Assembly: GCA_014237715.1 (NCBI GenBank)
Contig: JAAZZG010000001.1
Coordinates: 121,080-185,079, forward strand
Direction: 5' to 3'
Origin: Acidimicrobiales bacterium
GTDB taxonomy: Bacteria; Actinomycetota; Acidimicrobiia; Acidimicrobiales; MedAcidi-G1
DNA length: 64,000 nt
Shown: one piece after another, positions 14,711-23,944 of the stretch
How positions within the stretch are numbered: position 1 is the stretch's first letter
Layout of the letters: every line of letters starts with the position of its first letter
Translations under genes and position numbers: made by a program
The notes under the pieces: model-generated
What the model saw: only the letters and a program-made list of their open reading frames with translations
Told to the model about the DNA's origin: nothing
Databases searched by the model: none

Positions 14711-16650
14711 CGGAGGCTCCCTCCGTCGCTGTACCTGTCGCCGATCGGACTGCCTGAGGCATGCCTCTGCCATGTTTCGACCATGGCCGCATACTGCCCG
14801 CCGAGGGCTGTCAACTCGGCATGGGTTCCGTGCTCCACGATCCGTCCGTCATCGACGACAGCCACCCGGTCGGCTCGCATGGCGGTGGCTAGACGGTGGG
14901 CGATGAGGATGGCCGTGCGCCCCTCGAGCACCTGATCCAACGCCCGTTCGATGACCGACTCGGACTGCAGGTCGAGGTTGGAGGTGGCCTCGTCGAGTAC
15001 CAGCACTCGGGGGCGAGCCAGGAACGCCCGGGCCAGAGCGACCAACTGGCGCTCGCCGGCCGACAGCGAGGCCCCCCGCTCGTGGATGGGGGTGTGGATT
15101 CCGTCGGGCATCCGATCGAGCAGCGGCCCCAGACCGACTGCCCGACACGCCTCGACTACTTCGTCGTGGGGGGCATCGGGTCGGGCGAACGACACATTGT
15201 CGGCGATTGTTCCGTTGAACAGAAACGCTTCCTGGGGGACCACGCCCAGCTGACGCCGCAGTGAGGTGATACCGACGCTGCGGAGGTCGTGTCCGTCGAT
15301 GGTGATGTGGCCGAACGTCGGGTCGTGGAATCGGGTCACCAGCTTGGCGATGGTTGACTTGCCGGCCCCGGTCGGCCCGACCACGGCCAGGACCTCACCC
15401 GGTTCGAGGACCAGATTGACGTCGCGTAGCACCAAGTGGTCGGTGTCGTACCCGAAGGTCACCGCGTCGAAATGGATCCGCCCGTTGATGGGGGGAAGGT
15501 CGACGGCGTCAACCATTTCGACCACGGTCGGCTCGGTGCTGAGGAGGTCACGCAACTTGAGCACCGCGGCATTGCCCTGCTGGTACTGGTTGTAGAGCTG
15601 CACCAGAGTCTGGACCGGAGCAAAGAAGGAGGTGAGGAACAGGAGGAAGGCGGTCAGTTCGCCGATCGTCACCTCGCCCCGGAGCGCCATGCGTCCACCG
15701 ACGAGAAGGACCACGGCCTGGGCGATGATCCCGATGGACTCGGTGCCCGGTCCGAACAGGGCTTGGGCCCGGCCCATGTAGAGGTTGGCGTCCAGATGGG
15801 CGTCGATGATTCGCTGGTGGCGAGCCACGTCGTGGTCGCGGCGCCCGAAGGCCGTGATGACGCGGATGCCGGCCAGGCTTTCGGCCAGGTTGGACAAGAC
15901 GTCGGCGATGCGGTCCCTCACCCGGAGGTAACCGACGTGAGATACCCGTCGGAACCACAAGGTGAGCACCACGTTGATCGGAACGACGGTGAGCAGGCAG
16001 ACGAGGGCCAGGCCGGGGTGGAGCACCAACAGGTAGGCAGTGATGACGATCAACGTCATGCCCTGAACTACGAAGCTGACCAGGCCCTCCTGGAGCAGGG
16101 TGGTGAGGGCCTCGATGTCGCTGGTCATCCGGGTCATCAGCACGCCCGACTTCTCGCCTGTGAAGAAGTCCAGCGACTGGCGCTGGAAATGGCTGAACAC
16201 CCGGACGCGGAGGTCGTAGACGAGACGCTCGCCCAGTCGTCCGGTGAAGCGGGTCCGCAGGAACGATGCGCCGGTGGAAAGCACGACGGCACCTAGGTAG
16301 GCCGACGCAACAGCCACCAGAACGCCGATCTCGCCGGCAAGGACTCCCTGGTCGATACCGATCTGGGTGAGCAACGGACCTACGTGGAGAAGACCGGTCT
16401 CGGCGATGACCAGGAGAAGGGCCACCAACAGGCCGCCGGCGTGTGGGATCAGGAAGGTGCGAAGCCCGAAGGGTCGCCGATCCCATCGGGAATGTGAGAA
16501 CGACACGTCTGGCTCAGGATGGTCGGGTTCGTCGCGGAGGACGTCCTCGATGCGGGTTCGAAGCTCGTCGGGCACGTCGGCGTAGGGGAGACCGGCCTGG
16601 GCGTTGGCTTGGACTGACGAAGGTCCGGCGAAGAAACCGTGGCCGCCCAT
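14707..16650 (-). CDS. ABC exporter half-transporter B (ABCB/MDR type)
   Basis: A 647-residue protein with an N-terminal six-helix membrane domain (about 75-370) and a C-terminal ATPase domain. Walker A GPTGAGKST, Q-loop VVPQEAFLFN, signature SLSAGERQL, Walker B VLVLDEATSNLD, switch IAHRL. The ATG overlaps the stop of the partner half-transporter (TGATG). Two adjacent, different half-transporters suggest a heterodimeric multidrug or lipid exporter. It has a roughly 60-residue hydrophilic N-terminal extension. It is controlled with its partner by the upstream MarR gene (inference). Confidence 0.93.
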   Translation of the reverse strand: MGGHGFFAGPSSVQANAQAGLPYADVPDELRTRIEDVLRDEPDHPEPDVSFSHSRWDRRPFGLRTFLIPHAGGLLVALLLVIAETGLLHVGPLLTQIGIDQGVLAGEIGVLVAVASAYLGAVVLSTGASFLRTRFTGRLGERLVYDLRVRVFSHFQRQSLDFFTGEKSGVLMTRMTSDIEALTTLLQEGLVSFVVQGMTLIVITAYLLVLHPGLALVCLLTVVPINVVLTLWFRRVSHVGYLRVRDRIADVLSNLAESLAGIRVITAFGRRDHDVARHQRIIDAHLDANLYMGRAQALFGPGTESIGIIAQAVVLLVGGRMALRGEVTIGELTAFLLFLTSFFAPVQTLVQLYNQYQQGNAAVLKLRDLLSTEPTVVEMVDAVDLPPINGRIHFDAVTFGYDTDHLVLRDVNLVLEPGEVLAVVGPTGAGKSTIAKLVTRFHDPTFGHITIDGHDLRSVGITSLRRQLGVVPQEAFLFNGTIADNVSFARPDAPHDEVVEACRAVGLGPLLDRMPDGIHTPIHERGASLSAGERQLVALARAFLARPRVLVLDEATSNLDLQSESVIERALDQVLEGRTAILIAHRLATAMRADRVAVVDDGRIVEHGTHAELTALGGQYAAMVETWQRHASGSPIGDRYSDGGSLR

Positions 16651-18485
16651 CAGTCGGTGCTCCGTGTTGCATCGACGTCGACTCCGTCGCTCTGGGTGAG
16701 GATTGCCGCGTAGCGGGGATCGGTGGCCAGAAGGTCGGCGTGCGTACCGTCGGCCACCACCCTCCCACCCTCCATGAGGACCACCCGATCCGCCAGGCTG
16801 ATACTGGACAGGCGGTGGGCAATCACGATGGTCGTCCGGTCGGCCATGAGGTCGACCAGCCCCCGGTGGATGTCTTCCTCGGTCTGGACGTCGATGGCGC
16901 TCGTGGCGTCGTCAAGGATCAGCACGCGGGGGTCGGTCAGGATGGTGCGGGCAAGCGCGATCCGTTGGCGTTGCCCGCCCGACAGGGAGTAGCCCCGCTC
17001 GCCGACCACTTCGTCGTAGCCGTCGGCCAGACCGACGATGAACTCGTCGGCCCGGGCGATGCGAGCCGCCGCCTCAACGTCCGGGCGGGAGGCATCTGGT
17101 TGACCGAAGGCCACGTTGTCGTGGAGTCGCTCGGAGAACAGGAACGACTCGTCGGGCACCTGGCTCACTGTGCGTCGCAGCCCGTCCAGCCGGCGGTCAC
17201 GGACGTCTATGCCGTCGACGAGCACCGCACCGGAGGTCACGTCGTAGAAGCGGGGCAGGAGTCGGGCCACCGTTGACTTCCCGCAGCCTGTCCTACCGAC
17301 GATGGCCACCGTCTCGCCGGGCTCGATCACCAGGTCGAAGCCGTCTAGGACCGGGCGGGGGTCTCCCTCGTGTTCCGGGTCGGCCGTGGGATAGGAGAAC
17401 ACCACAGAGCGGAACTCCACTCGACCCAGTTCAGGGGAAACCGCTGCCGGCTCACGGGCGCCGGGTCGGTCGACGATGGCCGGTTCCTCGTCGAGGATCT
17501 CGTAGATCCGCATCGACGAGGCGGCCGCTCGTTGTGCCTGGATGAGGACGAAGCCGAACATCCGGAACGGCATGGCGATCATGGTCACGTAGCCGCTGAA
17601 GGCCAGGAGTGAGCCGACCCCCACCTGACCGTCGATGGCCAGGTGGCCGCCGTAGAGCAGCACGAGGGCCATGCCGAGGCGGGGGAGGGCCTCAATCATC
17701 GGATTGAACCGGGCGCGGGCCTCAATCAGGGCGGTGGCTGACCAGCGGAGGCGGTCGGCGGCCCGGGCCAATAGAGCGATCTGGTCGAATTCGGCGGCAA
17801 AGGACTTGACGACCCGGGTCCCGTTGACGTTCTCGTCGACCACCATGGCCACTTCGGCCATACGGCCCTGAGTGACCCACGACAGGGGAAAGACCTGGTC
17901 GCGGAGTTTCTGGCCGAGTACGAAGACGAACGGCATGGTGGAGACGGTGACCAACGTGAGTGGGACGTGGATGCTGAGCATGAAGCCGAAGGCCATGAAA
18001 AAGCTGACTGCTGAGAGGCCGGCCAGCGGACCGAAGGCCAGCAGGAGTTGGATGGAGCGGATGTCGGAGTTGGCTCGGGAGATCACCTCACCAGCCGCCA
18101 CCCGGTCGTAGAAGGAGAACGAGAGCCGGGTTAGGTGCTGGTAGACGGCGTCCCGCAGGTCGGTCTCGATCCGACACGCCGTGCCAAAGAGCAGGTACCG
18201 GTAGGTGAACCGGAGCCCAAACGACGCGGAGGCCATGACAACCAGAAGGATGGCGTGGCGCTCCAGGTCGGCGAAGGCCGCGGAACCGTCGAGGTCGCCC
18301 AATGACCGGTCGACGGCCTGCCGCAGGACCATGGGCACAGAGACCTGGAGCGCGAGACCCACCAGTCCGGTCACCAGGACAACGGTGAAGGCGGCCCGCC
18401 GAGCGACGATCATCGGGAGGAGCCGACGGAACCAGCCCTTGGAGGTGTCGGGATCGATCCGGGGCGTCGTCCTCTCTGCTCCCAT
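16650..18485 (-). CDS. ABC exporter half-transporter A (ABCB/MDR type)
   Basis: A 611-residue protein with membrane domain then ATPase domain. Walker A GRTGCGKST, Q-loop VPDESFLFSE, signature SLSGGQRQRIALAR, Walker B VLILDDATSAID (Asp replaces the catalytic Glu), switch IAHRL. The Asp at the Walker B catalytic position, beside a partner that has Glu, fits the one-degenerate-site pattern of heterodimeric exporters such as TM287/288 or BmrCD. I prefer the ATG at 18485, just after the MarR stop; a GTG at 18518 would overlap the MarR gene. Confidence 0.93.
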   Translation of the reverse strand: MGAERTTPRIDPDTSKGWFRRLLPMIVARRAAFTVVLVTGLVGLALQVSVPMVLRQAVDRSLGDLDGSAAFADLERHAILLVVMASASFGLRFTYRYLLFGTACRIETDLRDAVYQHLTRLSFSFYDRVAAGEVISRANSDIRSIQLLLAFGPLAGLSAVSFFMAFGFMLSIHVPLTLVTVSTMPFVFVLGQKLRDQVFPLSWVTQGRMAEVAMVVDENVNGTRVVKSFAAEFDQIALLARAADRLRWSATALIEARARFNPMIEALPRLGMALVLLYGGHLAIDGQVGVGSLLAFSGYVTMIAMPFRMFGFVLIQAQRAAASSMRIYEILDEEPAIVDRPGAREPAAVSPELGRVEFRSVVFSYPTADPEHEGDPRPVLDGFDLVIEPGETVAIVGRTGCGKSTVARLLPRFYDVTSGAVLVDGIDVRDRRLDGLRRTVSQVPDESFLFSERLHDNVAFGQPDASRPDVEAAARIARADEFIVGLADGYDEVVGERGYSLSGGQRQRIALARTILTDPRVLILDDATSAIDVQTEEDIHRGLVDLMADRTTIVIAHRLSSISLADRVVLMEGGRVVADGTHADLLATDPRYAAILTQSDGVDVDATRSTD

Positions 18486-18489
18486 CGGG

Positions 18490-18963
18490 TCAGGCGGTGC
18501 CGGCGGCACGGGCAGCACGGATGGCGTCGCCGAATTTGCTGAGGTTCTCGATGAGCGGTGTGGGGTCGCCGGCGTTCACGTGTGCTCCGAGCACCATTAG
18601 CCGGTCGGCCACCGCACGGTCGGCGATCTCGAGGATCCGTCGGCCGCCTTCGGTCAGGTGGTGAACAACCCGTCGTCCGTCGTCGGGATCGTTGTGGCGT
18701 TCGACGAGGTCCCGCTCTCCCAGCCCGTCCATCAGTGCGGTGATGGACGGGCGGCTGACCGAGAGCCGGTCGGCCAAGTCGGAGGGAGCGGCGCCGCCCT
18801 CGTCGAGGAAGACGAGGACCCGGTACTGGGAGAGGCTGAGCTGGTGTTCGGTCAGGGGAATGGTGATCTGGCGGGCCAGCTTGGCTGCGGCCCGGGCGGC
18901 GTCGACCTCCCTGGTGGGATACCCCTCCTTAGCGGGAGGCGAGTCGGCAGGAGGGTCGGTCAT
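18490..18963 (-). CDS. MarR-family transcriptional regulator
   Basis: A 157-residue winged-helix protein. The recognition helix region is LADRLSVSRPSITALMDGL and the wing NDPDDGRRVVHHLTEGGR carries the conserved DxR. It heads the operon with the two ABC exporter genes, a common arrangement in which the repressor senses a toxic substrate of the exporter. A TACGTT hexamer in rather A+T-rich DNA just upstream of the ATG (18964-18985) could be a -10 element giving a nearly leaderless message, and GTTAACG/TCGAAC there is a weak operator candidate. Both are low-confidence readings. Confidence 0.9.
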   Translation of the reverse strand: MTDPPADSPPAKEGYPTREVDAARAAAKLARQITIPLTEHQLSLSQYRVLVFLDEGGAAPSDLADRLSVSRPSITALMDGLGERDLVERHNDPDDGRRVVHHLTEGGRRILEIADRAVADRLMVLGAHVNAGDPTPLIENLSKFGDAIRAARAAGTA

Positions 18964-19042
18964 GATGGTTAACGTATCGAACTATTTCTGAGGGCTCGCA
19001 TCGGCCGTTACCGGTCGACGGGCATCGGTAGCCTTCGGGCAG

Positions 19043-20371
19043 ATGTCGACCTCCACTGGTTTGATGGCGATTGCCGCGCTGTTGATCGTCAACGCGTTCT
19101 TCGTGGCGGCCGAGTTCAGCCTGGTGGCCGTGGACCGGGCCCGAATCGAGGCGGCGGCCACTGACGGTGACCCGGCGGCCCGGCGGGTCCGTGCCCTCCT
19201 GCAACGCTTGACTTCGCATCTTTCCGGAGCCCAGTTTGGGATCACCCTGTCCGCGCTGCTGTTGGGGTTCGTGGCCGAGCCGACGGTGGCGCGCATCCTG
19301 ACCGGCGATGACCATCCCACCGGGGCGTCGGTGGTGGTGGCCATTCTCGTGGCCACTGGCCTACACCTCGTGGTGGGGGAACAGGTGCCCAAGTACCTGG
19401 CCCTGGCTGCGCCCGAGCCCCTCGCTCGCGGCCTGGCTCCCGCGGTGACGGTGATCGGTGTGATCGGTCGCCCGTTGGTGGCGGTACTCGACGGGGCGGC
19501 CAATGCCGTGGTACGTCGCCTGGGAGTGATGCCGCGGACCGACCTCGACCCGTCGCGGACGCTCGACGAAATCGGGGACCTGATCCGAACCTCGGCCGAC
19601 GAGACACTGGATCCCGACGACGTGGCCCTGTTGACGCGTTCGGTGCGTCTAGCGGACAAGGTGGCCGCCGAGGTGCTCGTGCCGCGACTCGACGTTCACT
19701 CGTTGGACGTCTCAGCGGTGGGCGCCGACCTGTTGGCCGAGGCGGAACGAACGGGTTGTTCCCGGTTCCCGGTGATCGACGGCGATCTCGACCATGTGGT
19801 GGGGATCGTCCACGTGAAGGCGCTGTTGACCGTTGCCCGCGACTCGCGAGATCGGGTGCCGGTCGCCGGATTGATGGCTCCGGCGCTGGCTGTCCCGGAG
19901 ACCCGGGCGCTCGATGGCCTCATGGAGGACCTCCGTGCAGCGCGCAGCGCCCTGGCCGTCGTGGTCGACGAGCATGGAGGTACCGCTGGTCTGGTGACCG
20001 AGGAGGATGTGGTCGAGGAACTCATCGGTGAGATCGACGATGATCTCCTGGACCTCACTGGAAAGTCGGCGCCACTTCCGCGGACCCAGGTAGACGGCCC
20101 CGGCAACATCGTGGTCTCGGGACGGCTCGGCCCGGACGACGTATACGAGGCCACAGGATTCGCCATCCCCGACGGTCCGTACGAAACCCTGGCCGGGTAC
20201 GTCCTCTATCGGTTGGGGCGGATCCCCGAGCCCACGGCGAGGATCGATCACGAGGGTTGGCGCATCGAGGTCCTGGCCGTCGACGGTCGCCGGATCGAAA
20301 CGCTCCGGATGGTGGCCCCCGCGCCGTCACCGCCCGAGACTGAGACCGAACCGGGGAGCGGCCGATGGTGA
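19043..20371 (+). CDS. CNNM/CBS-domain membrane protein with CorC_HlyC domain
   Basis: A 442-residue protein. An N-terminal CNNM transmembrane domain (about 1-190; LIVNAFFVAAEFSLVAVDRAR and HLVVGEQVPKYLALAAPE) is followed by a CBS pair (about 200-330; VLVPRLDVHSLD, EHGGTAGLVTEEDVVEELIGEI) and a C-terminal CorC_HlyC transporter-associated domain (about 345-425; GPYETLAGYVLYRLGRIP). These proteins act in Mg2+ or cation efflux and homeostasis at the cytoplasmic membrane. It is divergent from marR and overlaps the next gene, a shorter paralogue, by seven bases. Confidence 0.92.
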   Translation: MSTSTGLMAIAALLIVNAFFVAAEFSLVAVDRARIEAAATDGDPAARRVRALLQRLTSHLSGAQFGITLSALLLGFVAEPTVARILTGDDHPTGASVVVAILVATGLHLVVGEQVPKYLALAAPEPLARGLAPAVTVIGVIGRPLVAVLDGAANAVVRRLGVMPRTDLDPSRTLDEIGDLIRTSADETLDPDDVALLTRSVRLADKVAAEVLVPRLDVHSLDVSAVGADLLAEAERTGCSRFPVIDGDLDHVVGIVHVKALLTVARDSRDRVPVAGLMAPALAVPETRALDGLMEDLRAARSALAVVVDEHGGTAGLVTEEDVVEELIGEIDDDLLDLTGKSAPLPRTQVDGPGNIVVSGRLGPDDVYEATGFAIPDGPYETLAGYVLYRLGRIPEPTARIDHEGWRIEVLAVDGRRIETLRMVAPAPSPPETETEPGSGRW

Positions 20372-21438
20372 CCGCGCTGGCGTTGTGCAGTGTCCTGCTC
20401 CTCGTAGCGGTGAACGCTCTCTTCGTGGCGACCGAGTTCGCGCTGGTGGCTGCTCGCCCGACGGTGTTGGCCGACGCGGCTGAGAGGGGATCGCGAGCGG
20501 CGTCCCGGGCACTCCGGGCCCGTCGGGACCTTCGACTACAGATGTCGGGTGCCCAGTTGGGCATCACGGCCAGCAGCATCGCCCTCGGGGTGCTCGCCGA
20601 GCCGGCTATCGGCGGCCTGCTGGAGGACCGGTTCTCAGTGGTTGCGGTCCCCGAGGGAGCGGCCGACACGGCGTCGTGGGTGGCAGCGATCGGTCTGGCA
20701 GCCGTCATCCAGATGTTATTCGGCGAGTTGGTGCCCAAGAACCTGGCCATCGCGGCTCCCGAACGCACGCTCCGGTGGACGGTGACCCTGCATACAGCAT
20801 TTGTCTCCCTGACCAAACCTGCGGTAGTGGCCCTCGATCGGGTGTCGGCGCTACTCATCCGTCCATTCGGCCTGACGGCCGTCGACGAGATCCACCGTGC
20901 GGTAGGGGCCGCGGAGCTCACGTCGATGCTGGATGCGTCGCGGAAAGAGGGCCTGATCGACGGGTTCGAACACGACCTCCTGTCGGGAGCGTTGGACCTG
21001 GGGCGGCGGACAGTGGCATCGGTGATGGTGCCCCGGCCCGAGGTGGTGACGGTCGACCGTTGGGCCCCGGTCCACGAGGTGGAACGCGTGTTGGCCTCCT
21101 CGGGTCACAGTCGGCTGCCGTTGACCGGCCCCGATGGTGGTCTGGTGGGCCTGGTGCATGCCCGGTCGGTACTGCGCCTACCCGTCGGAGCGGCCGACGA
21201 CACCCTGACCACCGAGGAGGTCAGGACAATGGCCGTCCTGTCGCCCGACCAACCGCTGGACGAGGTACTCCATCTTCTACAGCGGGAACGGATCCGCCTT
21301 GCTGCCGTGATCGGTACGGAGGGCTGGATTGGGATCGTGTCCCTGGAGGACGTCTTGGAGGAACTCGTCGGAGACATCCGCGATGAGACCGACGGGTATT
21401 CGGCTGGTGAAATCGATCCCAGTACGACGAGTGCGTGA
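20365..21438 (+). CDS. CNNM/CBS-domain membrane protein lacking the CorC_HlyC domain
   Basis: A 357-residue paralogue of the preceding gene. The CNNM domain has VNALFVATEFALVAARPT and MLFGELVPKNLAIAAPE, and the CBS pair has VMVPRPEVVTVD and a final IGIVSLEDVLEELVGDI. The protein stops shortly after the second CBS motif, so the C-terminal domain of its neighbour is absent. The ATG lies inside the end of the upstream gene (7-base overlap), so the two are translated together and may form a hetero-oligomer. Tandem CNNM pairs are common in actinobacteria. Confidence 0.92.
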   Translation: MVTALALCSVLLLVAVNALFVATEFALVAARPTVLADAAERGSRAASRALRARRDLRLQMSGAQLGITASSIALGVLAEPAIGGLLEDRFSVVAVPEGAADTASWVAAIGLAAVIQMLFGELVPKNLAIAAPERTLRWTVTLHTAFVSLTKPAVVALDRVSALLIRPFGLTAVDEIHRAVGAAELTSMLDASRKEGLIDGFEHDLLSGALDLGRRTVASVMVPRPEVVTVDRWAPVHEVERVLASSGHSRLPLTGPDGGLVGLVHARSVLRLPVGAADDTLTTEEVRTMAVLSPDQPLDEVLHLLQRERIRLAAVIGTEGWIGIVSLEDVLEELVGDIRDETDGYSAGEIDPSTTSA

Positions 21439-21500
21439 GTAGCCACGGTCGATGGTCACGGGTCCATCAGGCATCGGAAGCCCACCGGTAGGATTTCGGA

Positions 21501-22409
21501 GTGCATCGCCGCCTCGGCATGACCGTCGTGCTCGCCGTGCTGGTCACCGCCCTCCTTTCGACCGCTGTTCAGGCCGCGCCCTCCGCTGGCCGATCGGATA
21601 CCGCCGGTTCCAGTAGCACATCGAATTCGGTGGTGTTCACCAGCGACCCATCCCAGGATCTGGTGATCGACCGAGCCACTGGCCTGCTACCGCTGATCTC
21701 GGCAGCGTCCGACGTGCTTCCCCTGGCGTTGGACGGCATCGCTGCCGCCGAACGACGACTCCGGACCATGATCGATCTGCTGGTCAGCGCTCGGCAACGC
21801 CATCGTTCGGCGGTCCGGGCGTTCGCGGCCGCCAACCGCCTGGTCGCCGACAACGTGCGAGATGCGGCTCAGTTGCAGTCGGGCTATAGCGACCTCCTCG
21901 CCGGTATCTCCGCCACCGAGCGTGCCCGTCTCGAACGCGACGCCAAAGGCCGACGCAACCGCTCTTCAGTGGTCCGTCAAATGACGTCGTCGGACTGGAT
22001 CTGCCCGGTCGACGGTCGTGTCAAGTTCGTTGATTCTTGGGGTGAGCGAAGGTCGGGAAACCGTCGTCATGAGGGCGTGGACCTGGTGGGCATGAGGAAC
22101 GCCCCGATCCTCGCGCCGGTGGACGGCGTGGTCACCCACCGTTGGGACACCATCGGCGGCTGGTCCTTTGACTTGGTGGCCGAGGATGGCGACTACTACT
22201 TCGGAACTCACATGTCGGGATTTGGAAAAGCTGGAGAGGTCCGGGCCGGCGAGGTGATCGGGTCGATGGGAGACACCGGCAACGCCCAGGGCGTGCACCT
22301 GCATCTTGAGTACCACCCGGGTGGCCGGAATAACGTCGTAAATCCCTATCCGATTGTCGATGCCCGCTGTAGCGATCGGACGCCCATGGGTACGTCTCTC
22401 TACGACTGA
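21501..22409 (+). CDS. secreted M23-family (LytM) peptidoglycan peptidase
   Basis: A 302-residue protein with GTG start and an N-terminal signal (MTVVLAVLVTALLSTAVQAA; cleavage likely after VQA or nearby). A helical region follows (about 60-160), possibly coiled coil. The C-terminal M23 domain has the zinc motif RRHEGVD (His and Asp ligands), the core strand ILAPVDGVVTH, GTHMSGF, the G-x-x-G strand GEVIGSMGDTGNAQG, and the catalytic HLHLEYHP. All metal and catalytic residues are present, so it should be an active endopeptidase in cell-wall turnover or division. Confidence 0.9.
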   Translation: MHRRLGMTVVLAVLVTALLSTAVQAAPSAGRSDTAGSSSTSNSVVFTSDPSQDLVIDRATGLLPLISAASDVLPLALDGIAAAERRLRTMIDLLVSARQRHRSAVRAFAAANRLVADNVRDAAQLQSGYSDLLAGISATERARLERDAKGRRNRSSVVRQMTSSDWICPVDGRVKFVDSWGERRSGNRRHEGVDLVGMRNAPILAPVDGVVTHRWDTIGGWSFDLVAEDGDYYFGTHMSGFGKAGEVRAGEVIGSMGDTGNAQGVHLHLEYHPGGRNNVVNPYPIVDARCSDRTPMGTSLYD

Positions 22410-22425
22410 GGCCCTACGACCTCAG
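22406..22425. terminator. possible short bidirectional terminator between convergent genes
   Basis: CTGAGG (22406-22411) and CCTCAG (22420-22425) with an 8-base loop, spanning the stop codons of the convergent M23 and fabI genes. It is only six pairs long and has no T-run, so it is weak. Confidence 0.3.
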
Positions 22426-23189
22426 GCGCCGATGGCGTGGTAGCCGCCATCCACGTGGACCATCGACCCGGTAGTCGCCGGGAACCAGTCCGACAGGAGC
22501 GCCACGCACGCCCGGGCGACGGGTTCGGTGTCGTTCACGTCCCAACCCAGCGGCGCCCGCTTCTTCCAGGCCTCCTCGAACTCGGAGAAACCCGGAATGC
22601 TCTTGGCGGCGATGGTGCGGATGGGGCCGGCGGCCACCATGTTCACCCGGACACCATCGGGCCCGAGACTCCGCGCCAGGTAGCGCGACGCCGACTCGAG
22701 CGCCGCCTTAGCCACGCCCATCCAGTTGTAGGCAGGCCACGCAAACCGGGCATCGAAGTCCAGCCCGACGATGGAGCCCCCGTTGGTCATTAGCGGTGCG
22801 ACCACCTCAGCCACCGTCTTGAGCGAGTACGCAGAGATCTCCATGGCGACCGCCACGTCCGACCACTGGGCGGCCATGAAGTCCTCCCCAAGGCACACCT
22901 CGGGGGCGAATCCGATGGCGTGCAGGGCGCCGTCCACCCGGCCCCACCGATCAGCCAGATGCCGCCGGAGGGACTCGGCCTGTTCGGCTGATGTCACGTC
23001 GAACTCCAGGACCTCGGCCTCTAAGGGCAACTTGCGTGCCGTGCGTTCAGTCAGGCGAAGGCCCCGTCCGGCGCCGGTCAGGATCACCTCGGCGCCCTGC
23101 TCCTGGGCCAGGCGGGCCACGGAGAAGGCCAGCGAGGCGTCGGTGAGCACGCCGGTGATCAGCAACTTCTTGTCATCCAGGATGCCCAC
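22422..23189 (-). CDS. fabI: enoyl-[acyl-carrier-protein] reductase (NADH), InhA/FabI type
   Basis: A 255-residue short-chain reductase with GTG start. The N-terminus LLITGVLTDASLAFSVARLA has the altered dinucleotide motif typical of InhA/FabI. The substrate-side features are HAIGFAPEVCLG and the catalytic YNWMGVAKAAL (Tyr-x6-Lys), then GPDGVRVNMVAAGPIRTIAAKSI covering the substrate loop. It catalyses the last step of fatty-acid elongation. Resemblance to mycobacterial InhA (GVLTDASLAF) is closer than to Escherichia coli FabI, which supports an actinobacterial host. Confidence 0.93.
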   Translation of the reverse strand: MGILDDKKLLITGVLTDASLAFSVARLAQEQGAEVILTGAGRGLRLTERTARKLPLEAEVLEFDVTSAEQAESLRRHLADRWGRVDGALHAIGFAPEVCLGEDFMAAQWSDVAVAMEISAYSLKTVAEVVAPLMTNGGSIVGLDFDARFAWPAYNWMGVAKAALESASRYLARSLGPDGVRVNMVAAGPIRTIAAKSIPGFSEFEEAWKKRAPLGWDVNDTEPVARACVALLSDWFPATTGSMVHVDGGYHAIGA

Positions 23190-23278
23190 GGGGAATCCGT
23201 CCTTCTCTGTTGGGGAACCGATGCACTCGTCGGGGAACCGATTCGGAGGCTACCGGACGGCCCCGGTAGCCTCGCCGG

Positions 23279-23935
23279 ATGGAGATCGGACTGCTCGGGG
23301 CAACAGGCCCCGCCGGACATGCCCTCGCTACACGGCTCGCCGGAGTAGGACACGACGTGGTGATCGGGTCACGCTCGAAGTACCGGGCCATGGAGGTACG
23401 GGACACCATCCTCGACAAGTGGCCCGACCGGTCGCTCTCGATCCGATCGGCCGACAACGCAGGCGCCGCGGACGCCGGGGTCGTGGTGATCGCCACCCCA
23501 TGGGACGCCGCTGCTGCCACCGCCCGATCGGTGGCCGATCACCTGCACCGCAAGGTGGTGATCTGCATGTCCAACGCCATTGCCCAGGTGGCTGGAGAGT
23601 TTCAGCCGTTAGTGCCGCCGCGCGGGTCGGTGTCGGCCAGCGTCCAGGCCGAGGTGCCCGATGCCTACGTGGCGGCTGCCCTGCACCATGTGGCGGCGAC
23701 CGAGCTGGGCAACCTGGACACCGAGCTGGCCAGCGACGTACTGGTCTGTTCCGACCACCAGCGGGCCACCGAAACGGTCTCAGAGATCATCGCCGAGATC
23801 CCGGGAGCCCGGCCGTTGGACGCCGGCGGCCTATCCAACGCCATGGCCATCGAGGCCTTCACCGCCGTGCTGTTGCAACTCAACAGCCGGTACCGCACCC
23901 GGGTGGCCCTTCGGCTGACCGGCATCGACGACTGA
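23279..23935 (+). CDS. npdG: NADPH-dependent F420 reductase
   Basis: A 218-residue Rossmann protein of the F420-dependent NADP reductase family, which moves hydride between NADPH and coenzyme F420. The N-terminus EIGLLGATGPAGHALATRLA is the dinucleotide site and GSRSKYRA is the phosphate-binding segment that selects NADP. VVIATPWDAAAATA and the C-terminal GGLSNAMAIEAFTAVLLQLN are family-typical. It stands just upstream of thrS on the same strand. Its presence fits the F420-type enzymes elsewhere in the window. Confidence 0.88.
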   Translation: MEIGLLGATGPAGHALATRLAGVGHDVVIGSRSKYRAMEVRDTILDKWPDRSLSIRSADNAGAADAGVVVIATPWDAAAATARSVADHLHRKVVICMSNAIAQVAGEFQPLVPPRGSVSASVQAEVPDAYVAAALHHVAATELGNLDTELASDVLVCSDHQRATETVSEIIAEIPGARPLDAGGLSNAMAIEAFTAVLLQLNSRYRTRVALRLTGIDD

Positions 23936-23944
23936 GACCTTTTC

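Noticed and set aside
15436..16296. Plus-strand frame opposite the ABC exporter
   Set aside because: Shadow of a clear exporter gene; acidic, repetitive composition without a fold signature.
18964..18985. MarR operator
   Set aside because: The half-sites (GTTAACG and TCGAAC) are not a good palindrome; mentioned only as a weak possibility with the MarR gene.
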